Source of the DNA: Myxococcales bacterium
GTDB taxonomy: Bacteria; Myxococcota_A; Polyangia; Polyangiales; JADJMO01
Reading direction: 5' to 3'
DNA length: 64,000 nt
Assembly (NCBI GenBank): GCA_016709545.1
Contig: JADJMO010000037.1
Coordinates: 1-64,000, forward strand
Positions 8,128 through 17,560 of this stretch are shown here, one piece after another; the first letter of the stretch is position 1, and every line of letters begins with the position of its first letter. Position numbers and translations under genes: made by a program. The notes below the pieces were generated by a model. The model was not told the DNA's origin. It searched no databases and worked only from the letters and a program-made list of their open reading frames with translations.

Positions 8128-8930
8128 GGCGCGCTCTCTTCGGCGCGGGCCTCGGCCTCCTCGCCGTGGTGGCCGCCGGGTGCTCGATCCCTTCGGCCGT
8201 GGCGCCGCAGATCCGCGGCTCGGTCGGGCTTCCGCACAGCGGCTTCCTCACCGACAGCAAGGAGCTTCCGCGGAAGGGCAAGGGCTACGAGTGGCGCCGC
8301 ACGCAGGACCACCACTACGGCCTGCCACGCCTGGTCGGGATGCTCGAGGAGGCCTCGGCCAGCGTGGTGGTCGCGCGGCCGAACTCCCAGCCCGTGATCA
8401 TGGGCGAGCTCTCCGCCAAGGGCGGCGGCGCGTTGATGCCCACCCACCGCTCGCACCGCACCGGGCGCGACGTCGACGTCCTCTTCTACGTCACCTCGCT
8501 CGAGGGCGCGCCGATTCCAAACCCCGACTTCGTCAAGATCGGCCCGGACGGCGTCGGCGTGTCCGCGGCCGGCCGGTTCGTTCGCTTCGACACCGCGCGT
8601 CAGTGGATCTTCGTCAAGAGCCTCGTCGAGACCAAGCAGGCGCACGTGCAGTGGATCTTCATCTCGCGGGTGCTCGAGGCGCTGCTCGTGGAGCACGCCA
8701 TCGCCCTGGGCGAGCCCTCGGCGCTCGTGCAGAAGGCGCAGACCGTGATGCAGCAGCCCGGGGACTCGCTGCCGCACGACGACCACATCCACGTGCGCAT
8801 CGCCTGCGAGGCCGACGAGTACGCGCGCGGGTGCGACGGCGGCGGCCCGCAGTGGGGCTGGCTGCCGAAGCCGGCGCCGCGCGTCGCGGTGCCCGCGAGC
8901 GAGCTCGTGGCCACGCTCGTCGGGCCGTGA
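8124..8930 (+). CDS. MepA-like penicillin-insensitive murein endopeptidase, lipoprotein
   Basis: 268 aa. The signal peptide ends in a lipobox (LLAVVAAGC, Cys about residue 20). Peptidase M74/LAS zinc-binding motifs are THRSHRTGRDVDV (HxxxxxxD, about residues 110-122) and LPHDDHIHVRIAC (HxH, about 218-230). The family cleaves D-Ala-mDAP crosslinks in peptidoglycan. It probably acts in the periplasm, anchored to a membrane. The GTG start overlaps the plsB stop, and its own stop overlaps the methyltransferase GTG, so the three genes form one operon. Confidence 0.8.
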   Translation: MRRALFGAGLGLLAVVAAGCSIPSAVAPQIRGSVGLPHSGFLTDSKELPRKGKGYEWRRTQDHHYGLPRLVGMLEEASASVVVARPNSQPVIMGELSAKGGGALMPTHRSHRTGRDVDVLFYVTSLEGAPIPNPDFVKIGPDGVGVSAAGRFVRFDTARQWIFVKSLVETKQAHVQWIFISRVLEALLVEHAIALGEPSALVQKAQTVMQQPGDSLPHDDHIHVRIACEADEYARGCDGGGPQWGWLPKPAPRVAVPASELVATLVGP

Positions 8931-9823
8931 CCGTCCGCGTCGAGGAGGGCGACAACCTCGCGCTGTGCGCGCGTTTCCTCGAAGAGGGGGTGCGCTGCCA
9001 GCTCGTCTACGTCGATCCGCCGTTCGGGGTCGGGGTCGTGCACGGCGCGCGCACGCGGCGCGGCGAGGCGCGGGCCGACCTGAGCACGGCGGCCTACGAC
9101 GACGCGTTCACCGGCATCGACGCGTTCCTCACCGCCCTGCGCCCGCGCGTCGCGCTGTTCCGCGAGCTCCTCGATCCGCGCGGCACGCTCTACCTGCACC
9201 TCGACCACCGCGCCGTGCACGACGCCAAGGTGCTCTGCGACGGCGTGTTCGGGCGCGGCGCGTTCCGGGGCGAGATCGTGTGGGTGCCGGGCAACGGCGC
9301 GCGGAGCCGGCTCACCTGGGGGGCCACCCACCAGACCATCCTCGTCTACACGCGCGACGCGCGCCCCGCGGCGTCCGCCGAGTTCGTGTTCCACGGCGAC
9401 ACCCTCCGCGAGCCGTTCGCCGAGGGCAGCGCGGCCACCCACTTCCGCCACGTCGACGAGGACGGCCGCCGCTTCCGGGTGCGCACGGTGCGCGGCAAGG
9501 ACTACCGCTACTACCTCGACGAGGGGCGCCGCCTCGGCACGGTGTGGACCGACGTCCCCGCGATGGCCGCCAACACCCCGCTCACCCGCGAGACCACCGG
9601 CTACCCGCACCAGAAGCCCGAGAAGCTGCTCGAGCGGATCGTGCGCGCCTCGAGCGACGAGGGCGCGTGGGTCGGTGACTTCTTCTGCGGCAGCGGCACC
9701 ACGCTCGCGGTCGCCGCGCGCCTCAGGAGGCACGCGATCGGCTGCGACCAGAGCCCGCTCGCCATCGAGACGACGCGCCGCAGGCTCGCGGAAGCTACCG
9801 CCGATGAGGGCCCCCCGGGCTGA
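8927..9823 (+). CDS. DNA methyltransferase, beta-class (N6-adenine or N4-cytosine)
   Basis: 298 aa from GTG 8927. Motif IV DPPFGVGV is at about residue 25-32, before the SAM motif FFCGSGTTLAVAARL at about 250; this order defines the beta class (type III Mod / CcrM-like). HQKPEKLLERIV upstream of motif I is typical. There is no restriction endonuclease next to it, so it looks like an orphan methylase. It is translationally coupled to the murein endopeptidase. The stop codon lies inside a palindromic repeat at 9811. Target site unknown. Confidence 0.8.
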   Translation: MTVRVEEGDNLALCARFLEEGVRCQLVYVDPPFGVGVVHGARTRRGEARADLSTAAYDDAFTGIDAFLTALRPRVALFRELLDPRGTLYLHLDHRAVHDAKVLCDGVFGRGAFRGEIVWVPGNGARSRLTWGATHQTILVYTRDARPAASAEFVFHGDTLREPFAEGSAATHFRHVDEDGRRFRVRTVRGKDYRYYLDEGRRLGTVWTDVPAMAANTPLTRETTGYPHQKPEKLLERIVRASSDEGAWVGDFFCGSGTTLAVAARLRRHAIGCDQSPLAIETTRRRLAEATADEGPPG

Positions 9824-9990
9824 AGCCCGGGGCACCGACTGCCGTGGAAGCCCGCCAGGCGGGCTCGCGAAGTGCGAGGCCAGGTCCGGCAGTTTCGAGG
9901 CTGGAAATGCGGCCCTCCATGCGTCGAGCTGGAGCCCGCCGGAGGTGGGCTTGCCCCCGCCGTCGGTGCCCCGGGCTTCAGCCCGGGGGG
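9811..9990. repeat. 180-bp fold-back repeat element
   Basis: The ends are a 29-bp perfect inverted repeat (9811-9839 and 9962-9990), each end itself a palindrome around GGGCTGAAGCCC. Two inner hairpins (AAGCCCGCC/GGCGGGCT near 9847 and GAGCCCGCC/GGTGGGCTT near 9930) form a second inverted pair. It resembles a REP/BIME-type intergenic element or non-autonomous fold-back element. The left end supplies the last codons of the methyltransferase. No gene is seen in 9824-10045. Confidence 0.75.
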
Positions 9991-10045
9991 GGCTTCATTC
10001 GGATGGATCGACACGCTCGCCGCGCTCGACCTAGGCTCGCGGCCG

Positions 10046-11931
10046 CTACCGCCGGCGACGACGACCCAGCGCCGCGGTGAGGGCGAGGGCGGCCATCGTG
10101 AGGCCGGAGAAGGTGGCGCCGGTGCCGACCGTGGTGCAGCCGCAGCCGCCCTGCTCGGGGTTCGCCGCGCCGAGGCCCGGGTCGGTGTCGCCCGTGCTCG
10201 CGTCGCCGCGGCCGCTGTCCACGCCGGAGTCGTCGCAGCCGAGGCAGACCTCGCCGCCGATCTCGACGTCCTCGACGCACGTGCCCTTCACGCACTTCTT
10301 GCCCGTGTCGCAGATCACGCCCACGCACTCCGGGTCCATGCAGGTGCCGTCGAAGCACACGCCGTCGGGGCAGGTGACGCTGCTGCAGGGGTCCGCGCAC
10401 TTGCCGTCGACGCACTTGCGACCGATCGGGCAGACCACGCCGTCGCAGGCGCCCTTGCAGACGCCGATGCCAGAAGGGTCGGTCTCGCAGTGCTGGCCGG
10501 TGGGGCAGGTGACGGTGTCACAGCCCTTGGGCACGCACTTGCCGTCGCTCGAGCCGCCGATCGCGCACACCGGCGCCGGGTCCTTGCAGGGGCTCACCGC
10601 GAGGCAGCTGCACTTGGGCACGCACTCGCCGTTGGTGCAGAACTGGCCGGTGGGGCACTTGATGGTGGTGCACGGATCGACGCACTCGCCGCTCACGCAC
10701 TTCTGGCCGATCGGGCACTTGGCGTCGGCGCACGGGTCGACGCACTTGCCCTTGATGCAGTACTCGCCGACGGTGCAGAACTTGGTGCCGTCGCACGGGG
10801 CGGGCATGCAGAGCGGCGGGATGGTGGCGCCGCCGTCGACCGTCTCCGTCTTCTTGTCGCAGGTGGTGCCGGCCTCGCACTTGAACTCGCCGGTGATGCA
10901 CGCCTTGCGACACCCGTTCTCGCGGCAGTACTTGCCGTCGGGGCAGACGCCGAGCTTGCCGTCGCAGTTGAGGTCCTTGGTGGAGCCGCAGCCCTCGGCC
11001 GCGAAGGGGTGGATCTTGGCGGCGTCCGGGTCCTTCGCCGGGTCGTCGACGCAGTCGCAGAGGGTCTTGTCGGCCGCGCACGCGCAGTCGGCGTAGCCGT
11101 CCTTGTCGCGGTCGGGGCAGATGCCCTCGCCGCCCTCGGTGAGGCCGGCGACCGCGTCGAGCTCGTTGTCGCCGTCGATGAACTTGCACTCGGCCGCAGG
11201 GTTGCCGCTGTTGCCGGCGCCGACCGACACGTACCGGAAGTTGATCCCGCACGGCAGGCCGAACACGAAGACCACGCCGTCGGCGATCATCGCCGCGTCC
11301 CAGCCCTCCTTGTAGCCGCGGAGGACGACCGCCTCGTTCCACTTGGTCGGGTCGACCTTCCCGGCGATGACGTCCTTGTAGAGGACGTATTCGGTGGCGT
11401 CGGGGTTGTCCGTGAGCCACACGTTGTACTCGATCGACTCGAACGGGTTCGGGCCGTGGTCGATGGTGGGGAACACCACGACCTGGTTCGAGGGGCCGCC
11501 GAGGTCGAAGACGAGGCCGTTCTTCGGGTGACCGGGGAAGGCAGGGTCGCCGCCGGGGGCGAGGAGTCGGCCGCGGACTGCGCCCACTTGAAGTCGAGCT
11601 TCTCGAGGTACTTCGCGGTGTCGGCGAACGAGCCCGAGACCGTGTCGCACGTGTACGCGTCGGCCACGGTGGCGGGCGCCGTGCTCGTGCCGTGACACCC
11701 GCCGGTGCCGCCGCGCCGGAACAGCTTCGCCGTGACGAGCTCGTAGCCCGTGCGGCCCTTGCTGTCCTTGAACGCGCCGTCGAGCAGCTTGGACCCGAGC
11801 GCCGTGCAGCACTTCATGGCTGCCGGGTCGGGATCGCAGGCGAGGAGGGCGTTGGCGCGCGACGAAGGAAGGGTGACGGCGGCAGCCGCGGCGAGGCCGA
11901 GCAGCGCGCCGAACCAAGGGGCTCGACTCAT
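10046..11931 (-). CDS. Cys-rich secreted protein with MYXO-CTERM-like tail (frameshifted)
   Basis: The N-terminal part (start 11931) has a signal peptide MSRAPWFGALLGLAAAAAV. The frame changes in a run of five G/C at 11555-11559, after about 125 codons, and continues in the next frame to 10046. The second part has a beta-sandwich-like region (VFDLGGPSNQVVVFPT) and then about ten Cys-rich repeats of type CPxGxxCxxGxC. It ends in GGCGCTTVGTG, a hydrophobic helix and RRRRR, which fits the MYXO-CTERM anchor. The protein is probably cell-surface exposed. The total length is 1 nt short of a reading frame, so a base-calling error or a recent mutation is likely. Confidence 0.75.
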
Positions 11932-11944
11932 GTCTCCGACGATA

Positions 11945-12979
11945 TCACGCGGGTGGGTCGAGGACCCACGGCACGCCGTCTGCGACGGAAGCCTCGGAGG
12001 TGGCGGCGCGCGCCTGGGTGGAGACACGGTAGGCCGCGTTGCGGGCGCGCATCATGCCGCCGAGCGGGCGGTGCTCCACGAGCGCGTGCCAGGGGTCGAA
12101 CGACATCGCCTCGATGGCGGCCTCGAGCTTCGCGCCGGGCGCGGTGGCCACGTCTTGCTCCGGGATTTCGAGGCGGGCGAGCGGCACGAACGGGCCTTGC
12201 CACTCGACGGTCGGGTCCTCGATGGGGGTGGTGGTCGCGTCGGAGTAGAGCTGTGCAGACAGCTCCCAGGCGAGGGGCCCCTTGGCGATCCGGCGCGCGA
12301 GGTCTTCTCTGTAACGGGAAGGTGACGGGTCGACGGGGCCGGCCTCGGTCGTCGTGGCCGCGAGGCGCAGCTTGGCGGCGAAGGGGCCGAACCGCAGCGG
12401 GAGCGCGGTGTGGTAGGTGGCCGTCGCGAGGCTCGGGACGATCTCGCTCATGCCCTTGCGAAGGGCGCCGAGCACCTGGAACGTGCGCGAGAAGCCGAGG
12501 CCGCCGATCAGCTTGAACAGCGCCGTCGCGGGGCTCGCGGCGGCGGTCACCAGCGTGACGAACTCCTGTGCGTCGCGGAACGGCACGGCCGACGCGAGGA
12601 TCATCAGGAAATCCTGGGTCTCGGCGTCCTCGAGGCCGGGGATGAGCTTCTTGCCCGGCACGTCGAAGATCTTGAGCGCGATGCCGCGCACGTCGGGCTT
12701 CGCGTCCGCCTGCCGCGCGGTGCCGCCGTTCGAGAACCGCACGAGCGCGCGGTGCGTGCCCGCCTTCGCGAACAGACCGACGCGCAGCTCCTCGGGCACG
12801 TCGTCGCGCACCACGAAGCGCGCCTCGACGCCGACGTGCGGCTTGAGGTGCAGGATGCGGCGCGCCGAACCCCGATCGCGCGCCTCGGCCATCGCGCGCA
12901 GCCGCTGGGCGAGGGCCTCGTGGAGGGCCTCTTCGCCCGCGGGGATCTCTTCACGCCACGTCGTTCGCGGGTCACTCAT
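11945..12979 (-). CDS. Catalase superfamily protein (y4iL-like)
   Basis: 344 aa. RFSNGGTARQADAKPDVRGIALKIF matches the catalase segment with conserved RFS and RG-A-KF. AETQDFLM and a C-terminal ARNAAYRVSTQAR resemble the distal helix and the heme-ligand region of the short catalase-like group. It is much shorter than classical catalases (about 480 aa), and a clear proximal Tyr motif is not certain. It could be a peroxidase or heme/fatty-acid binding relative. Its ATG overlaps the stop of the FAD oxidase by 4 bp. Confidence 0.6.
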   Translation of the reverse strand: MSDPRTTWREEIPAGEEALHEALAQRLRAMAEARDRGSARRILHLKPHVGVEARFVVRDDVPEELRVGLFAKAGTHRALVRFSNGGTARQADAKPDVRGIALKIFDVPGKKLIPGLEDAETQDFLMILASAVPFRDAQEFVTLVTAAASPATALFKLIGGLGFSRTFQVLGALRKGMSEIVPSLATATYHTALPLRFGPFAAKLRLAATTTEAGPVDPSPSRYREDLARRIAKGPLAWELSAQLYSDATTTPIEDPTVEWQGPFVPLARLEIPEQDVATAPGAKLEAAIEAMSFDPWHALVEHRPLGGMMRARNAAYRVSTQARAATSEASVADGVPWVLDPPA

Positions 12980-14970
12980 CGGGTTCCGACCTCTCGTTGT
13001 ACGTGTTCCAGCAGGGCTCGTTCACCAGGGGTGACGGGGGGCGAGCGGTCGACGTCGAGGGTGCCGACCGAGACTGCGCGCGCGCCGGTCGGGTGCACCC
13101 GCAGGTGCGCGGCGAGGGGCCGGAGGAAGCGGCCCTCGGCGCCCTCGACGAGCGCCATGAGGTCCGGGCCCACGGCGCGGCGCGGGCAGGGGCGGACGCG
13201 CAGGATGCGCCCGTCGGGCAGCTCGGCGTCGAGCCCCGCGAGCGCGTGATCGACGGGGTCGCTGAACGGATCGACGGCGCCGGGGCAGCCCGCGTCGACG
13301 TAGGCCCCGACGGTCCCGTCGAGGGAGTCGAGCCGCAGGGACGCGCCGATCGAGCGCGCGGCGGCCTCCACCTCGGCGAGGGTCGCGGTCGCGGGGGCGT
13401 GCACGAGGAGGCTCTCGGCGTCGGCGGTGGCAGCAGTTGGCAGCGACGCGCGCGGCGCGCCGGGGTGGGGCGGCAGGTCGGGGACGAGGTTGCCCGGGTT
13501 GCAGATGCGGTGCGGGTCGAAGGCGCGCTGCAGCATGCGCACGAGGTCGACGCCGACGCCGAGCTCCGCGCCGAGCCGGGGGGCCTTGCTGCGGCCGACG
13601 CCGTGGTGGTGGGAGAGCGTGCCGCCCGCGGCGATGGCGGCGCCGAGCGCCTCGCTCCAGGCCTGGTCGTAGCGCTCCCCGGCGCCTTCGCCCGCGGCGC
13701 CCGCGAAGGTGAAGTAGATGGAGCACCCGTCGGGGTAGGCGTGGGAGAGGTGCGCCATCACGAACACGCGCCGCCCGAGCGTCTCGCGCACGGAGCGGTA
13801 GAGCTCGCCGAGGCGCGACCACGGCGCGGCGACCTCCATCGTGTCGATGAACAGGCCCGCGCGGATCGAGGGCGGCTGCCGGTACGAGACGGCGTACCGG
13901 TGCACGAGCCAGCGCTGCGCCGGGCCTTCGCCCAGGTCCTTGCCCTTGTTGCGGAGGAGGGCGCGCGCCGCGGCGACCCCGGCGTGCACCTCGTCGGAGG
14001 TGCCCTCGAAGACGAGCACGAGCATCGCGTCGAAGCGATCGCCCGGCACGTGACCCTCGAGCGAGTCGATGAGCCCGTTGAGCGCGGCGGGCGACGAGAG
14101 CACGGAGCGGAGGGCGCGCGCGCTCGCCCCGGGTGTGGTGGGCCCCCCCTTGCTCGTGTGCTTCTTCACGCCGCCCATGCGCGCGATGGCCGCGTCGAAC
14201 GGGTCGTAGAGGCGCGCCACCGCGGGGCGAAGGCCCGCCTGGAACAGCGTGCGGATCGCGTCCCAGCCCTCCTCGGTGGTGCGGAAGGCGTAGCTCGCGA
14301 AGCCCTGCGCCGCGGGGGCCGCGTGGAGGCGCAGGCGCGCGGACGTGATGACGCCGAGCGTGCCCTCGCTCCCGATGACGAGCGGCACGAGATCGCCGCC
14401 GCGCCGCCGGCGGTGCAGGCGCGAGACCTCGCCGCGCCCGTCGACCAGCTCGAGGTCGACGACCATGTCCTCGATCTTGCCGTACTTGCCGCTGGCCTGG
14501 CCGGCGCCGCGGGCCGCGACCCAGCCGCCGACCGTGCTGCACAGGATCGACGAGGGGAAGTGGCCGATCGTGAAGCCCTCGCGCTGCACGTCTTGCTCGA
14601 GCGTGATGCCCATCGCGCCCGACTCGACGTCGAGCGTGGGGGACTCGCGGTCGAAGGCGCGCCAGCGCTGCATGCGCTTGAGATCGAGGACCACCGTGCG
14701 GGCGTCGGGGAGGATGCCCCCGCACACGCCGCTGCCGGCGCCGTACGGCACGAGGGGCACGCCCTCCGCCGCGCAGAAGCGCACGACGGCGGAGACCTCC
14801 TCGGTGGTGGTCGGCCAGACGACGCACGCCGGCCGCTCGCCGGCGGGGCGCCCCTCGCGGAGGGCGAGGAGGTGCCGAGGCCAGAGGTCGCGCGCGTAGG
14901 CGACGCGGTCGGCCTCGTCCTCGGAGGTGCGGACGCGGGTCTGGTCGGCGATCGCGCGGGCGAGGTTCAT
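12976..14970 (-). CDS. FAD-binding oxidase, AGPS/GlcD-like, with extra C-terminal domain
   Basis: 664 aa. The N-terminal FAD-binding_4 domain (about 45-230) has PYGAGSGVCGG and IGSEGTLGVIT. The C-terminal cap (about 260-480) has GGTLSHHHGVGRSKAP, the His-rich motif of alkyldihydroxyacetone-phosphate synthase, and RICNPGNL. An additional 170 residues (about 490-664, TLAEVEAAARSIG ... FLRPLAAHLRVHP) look like a degenerate second FAD-binding half resembling GlcE. The substrate may be acyl-DHAP (ether lipid) or a 2-hydroxy acid. It overlaps mazG and the catalase-like gene by 4 bp on each side. Confidence 0.7.
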   Translation of the reverse strand: MNLARAIADQTRVRTSEDEADRVAYARDLWPRHLLALREGRPAGERPACVVWPTTTEEVSAVVRFCAAEGVPLVPYGAGSGVCGGILPDARTVVLDLKRMQRWRAFDRESPTLDVESGAMGITLEQDVQREGFTIGHFPSSILCSTVGGWVAARGAGQASGKYGKIEDMVVDLELVDGRGEVSRLHRRRRGGDLVPLVIGSEGTLGVITSARLRLHAAPAAQGFASYAFRTTEEGWDAIRTLFQAGLRPAVARLYDPFDAAIARMGGVKKHTSKGGPTTPGASARALRSVLSSPAALNGLIDSLEGHVPGDRFDAMLVLVFEGTSDEVHAGVAAARALLRNKGKDLGEGPAQRWLVHRYAVSYRQPPSIRAGLFIDTMEVAAPWSRLGELYRSVRETLGRRVFVMAHLSHAYPDGCSIYFTFAGAAGEGAGERYDQAWSEALGAAIAAGGTLSHHHGVGRSKAPRLGAELGVGVDLVRMLQRAFDPHRICNPGNLVPDLPPHPGAPRASLPTAATADAESLLVHAPATATLAEVEAAARSIGASLRLDSLDGTVGAYVDAGCPGAVDPFSDPVDHALAGLDAELPDGRILRVRPCPRRAVGPDLMALVEGAEGRFLRPLAAHLRVHPTGARAVSVGTLDVDRSPPVTPGERALLEHVQREVGTR

Positions 14971-15836
14971 CGGCCGGTCCTCTTGGCTTCGTCCCAGTAG
15001 CGATCCATCTGCTCGAGCGTGGGGTTGCCCGCGAAGCCGCCGTGCTCCTCGCGGACGCGCCGCTCGACGTGCGCGAAGCGGGTGGTGAACTTGTCGATGG
15101 TGCGGCGGAGGGCGCCCTCGGCGTCGACCCCGGCCGAGCCCTCCGCGGGCAGGTGGCGCGCGAGGTTGACCAGGGCGAACAGCGTGTCGCCGAGCTCCTC
15201 CTCGATGGCCCGCGGGTCCTTGCTCGCGATGGCCTCGTCGAGCTCGCGGAGCTCCTCGGTGACCTTGGCGCGGGGGCCCTCGGCGTCCGGCCAGTCGAAG
15301 CCCACGCGGCCCACCTTCTCGCCCACGCGCTGGGCGCGGGTGAGCGCGGAGAGCGAGCGCGGCACGCCGTCGAGGAGGCCGCGGTCGCCCTTCTCCACGG
15401 TCTTCTGCTTCTCCCAGTTGCGCAGCACCTCGGCCGCGTCGCCCACGGTGACGTCGCCGAACACGTGGGGGTGGCGGCGCACGAGCTTGTCGACGATGCC
15501 CGAGACCACGTCGTCGGGGCCGAACTGCCCCTCGCGGCGGCCGATCTCGGCGAGGAACACCACCTGGAGCAACAGGTCGCCGAGCTCCTCGCGGAGGTGG
15601 GTCGGGTCCTTGGCCTCGATGGCGTCGACGACCTCGCAGGCCTCCTCGACGACGTAGCGCTTGATGCTGTCGGCGGTCTGCTCGCGATCCCAGAGGCAGC
15701 CGTCCCTGGCGAGGAGGCGGCGCATGACCGCGACCAGGCGAGGAAGGCTCTCCCCGATCTGGCGATCGAGCGGGAGGCGCGGGGTCTCCGCGGTCGGGTC
15801 GGGCAGGGCGACGTCGGCCGCCAGCGCGGTGGTCAT
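14967..15836 (-). CDS. mazG: Nucleoside triphosphate pyrophosphohydrolase MazG
   Basis: 289 aa, the standard two-domain MazG. The first domain carries EEACEVVDAIE and EELGDLLLQVVF; the second carries EELRELDEAI and EELGDTLFALVNLAR, both Mg-binding EExxE/ExxD helices. WDREQTADSIKRY is the typical substrate-side motif. It hydrolyses (d)NTPs to NMP and PPi and is linked to nucleotide sanitation and ppGpp levels. It is the first gene of a three-gene operon. Confidence 0.9.
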   Translation of the reverse strand: MTTALAADVALPDPTAETPRLPLDRQIGESLPRLVAVMRRLLARDGCLWDREQTADSIKRYVVEEACEVVDAIEAKDPTHLREELGDLLLQVVFLAEIGRREGQFGPDDVVSGIVDKLVRRHPHVFGDVTVGDAAEVLRNWEKQKTVEKGDRGLLDGVPRSLSALTRAQRVGEKVGRVGFDWPDAEGPRAKVTEELRELDEAIASKDPRAIEEELGDTLFALVNLARHLPAEGSAGVDAEGALRRTIDKFTTRFAHVERRVREEHGGFAGNPTLEQMDRYWDEAKRTGR

Positions 15837-15946
15837 GTCCTCGGGCACCGACGAGGAGAACCACGGCGGCGCGGGCGAAGAAAGGCGGGTTCGACCGCTG
15901 CCGAGAATGCCCCGCTCGGAGGGCCGGGGTGCTAGGTTCCAGGGCC

Positions 15947-17560
15947 GTGCGGCGCGCTCGAAGCTCCCTCGCGATCGCGCTCGCGCTCGTCGTGGTGCCC
16001 TTCCTCGCGCAGCGCCGGGCGGGGGCCCAGGCGGGCGCGAAGCCAACACCCTCGGGCTCGGCCGCACCGTCCGCGTCGGTCGCGCCGTCAGCCTCGGTGT
16101 CGCCGTCCGGGTCGGTCACCCCCGAACCAGAGCCCGAGCCGCCCCCCGCGCCCGAGGCCTGCCCGCCCGTCGAGGGGGGCTCCAAGCTCGGCGTGCGCTA
16201 CGAGCTCGAGTCGGTCCGCATCCGCGGCAACAAGCGCACGTTGAGCCGCGTCATCCTGCGGCACGTCCCGTTCCGACCGGGCGACGAGATCGACGTCGAG
16301 GATCAGCGCCTCGAGCTCACCCGCTACCGCCTGCTCGGCACCGGGTATTTCAGCCACGTCGAGATCTCGCTCTCCAAGGGCCCGCGCCGCGGCGTCGTCA
16401 TCCTCAACATCGACGTCGTCGAGCGCAACACCATCGTCATCAACGACCTCTGGATGGGGCTCTCGGCCGACGCCTCCGCCGAGGGCAAGTCGCGCCCGCT
16501 CACCGCGTACGGCGGCGTCGACTTCGCAGAGAACAACTTCCTCGGCACCGGCATCGCCCTCGGCGGCGCGCTCGCCGTGGCCGACCGCCAGAGCGCGTAT
16601 CGCATCCGCTTCGTCGACCCCTCGTTCCTCGGCAGCAAGTGGATCGTCGGCACGACGCTCCTCTACAACGACGGCCGCGACTTCTTCGGCACCCGCGACG
16701 TGCGCTACGAGCCGCCACCCGGCGAGACCGAGACCACCGACTACGCCGTGCTCAAGTACCGCCGCTTCGGCGGCGAGATCGCCCTCGGGTACGACCTCTC
16801 CACCTCAGTGCGGTTCCGCGGCGCGTTCCACCTCGAGGGGATCGACGCCGAGATCCCGCGCGCGGCCTCGCACCGCCGCGGCCTCGACATCGAGCCGATC
16901 GACTTCCACCTGCTGCCGAACCGGTCGTACCTCACGTTCTTCTCGGTCGAGCTCGACCACGACACGCGCGACGACCCGTTCCTGCCCACCCTCGGCCGTC
17001 ACGTGGAGGTGGGGGCGGACTTCGGCGTGCCCACGCTGGCGAGCGACTACACGTTCCTGCGCCTGCAGGTGCACGGGAGCTTCTGGTTCCCGCTCGGCCG
17101 CGGGCACGTGCTGCGCCTCGACGGCTTCCTCGGATCGGCGTTCGGCGACGCGCCGTTCTTCATGCGCTTCTTCGTCGGCGATCTGTCCGAGTTCCTCCCG
17201 GACCGGGTGCTCGACCTCAACTTCGACCGCCGGCCTTCGCCCTCGCTCCTGCGCACCAACGTGGTCGAGATGCGCTACGAGGAGCTCGCGGCGCGCGCGC
17301 TCGCCGAGTACCGCATCCCGCTCTACCGCGGCACCCGCTCGATCTACGGCATCGATCTCTACGGCTCGGCGGGCTTCTTCGTCCTCGGCAGCCGGCGCGA
17401 CGTGACCGATCCGGCGCGCGGCTACAGCGGCTTCGCGCGCGTCCCGATCGACCTCAACTTCAACCTCGGCGTGCGCATCAGCACCAACGTCGGCGGCTTC
17501 ACGCTGTCCCTCGCCAACTCCATCGGCTTCCTGCCCATTCGCACGGGGGCGACGCCGTGA
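15947..17560 (+). CDS. BamA/Omp85-like outer-membrane beta-barrel protein
   Basis: 537 aa. The Arg-rich signal peptide is followed by a low-complexity Ser/Ala/Pro linker (about 35-75). One or two POTRA-like units follow (YELESVRIRGNKRTLSRVILRHVPFRPGD, then RYRLLGTGYFSHVEISL). The rest alternates aromatic beta-strands ending in a barrel (FARVPIDLNFNLGVRIS). It is shorter than housekeeping BamA (about 800 aa, 5 POTRA), so probably a specialised surface-antigen/translocation protein. GTG 15947 is chosen; GTG 15929 in the same frame is the alternative. Confidence 0.7.
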   Translation: MRRARSSLAIALALVVVPFLAQRRAGAQAGAKPTPSGSAAPSASVAPSASVSPSGSVTPEPEPEPPPAPEACPPVEGGSKLGVRYELESVRIRGNKRTLSRVILRHVPFRPGDEIDVEDQRLELTRYRLLGTGYFSHVEISLSKGPRRGVVILNIDVVERNTIVINDLWMGLSADASAEGKSRPLTAYGGVDFAENNFLGTGIALGGALAVADRQSAYRIRFVDPSFLGSKWIVGTTLLYNDGRDFFGTRDVRYEPPPGETETTDYAVLKYRRFGGEIALGYDLSTSVRFRGAFHLEGIDAEIPRAASHRRGLDIEPIDFHLLPNRSYLTFFSVELDHDTRDDPFLPTLGRHVEVGADFGVPTLASDYTFLRLQVHGSFWFPLGRGHVLRLDGFLGSAFGDAPFFMRFFVGDLSEFLPDRVLDLNFDRRPSPSLLRTNVVEMRYEELAARALAEYRIPLYRGTRSIYGIDLYGSAGFFVLGSRRDVTDPARGYSGFARVPIDLNFNLGVRISTNVGGFTLSLANSIGFLPIRTGATP

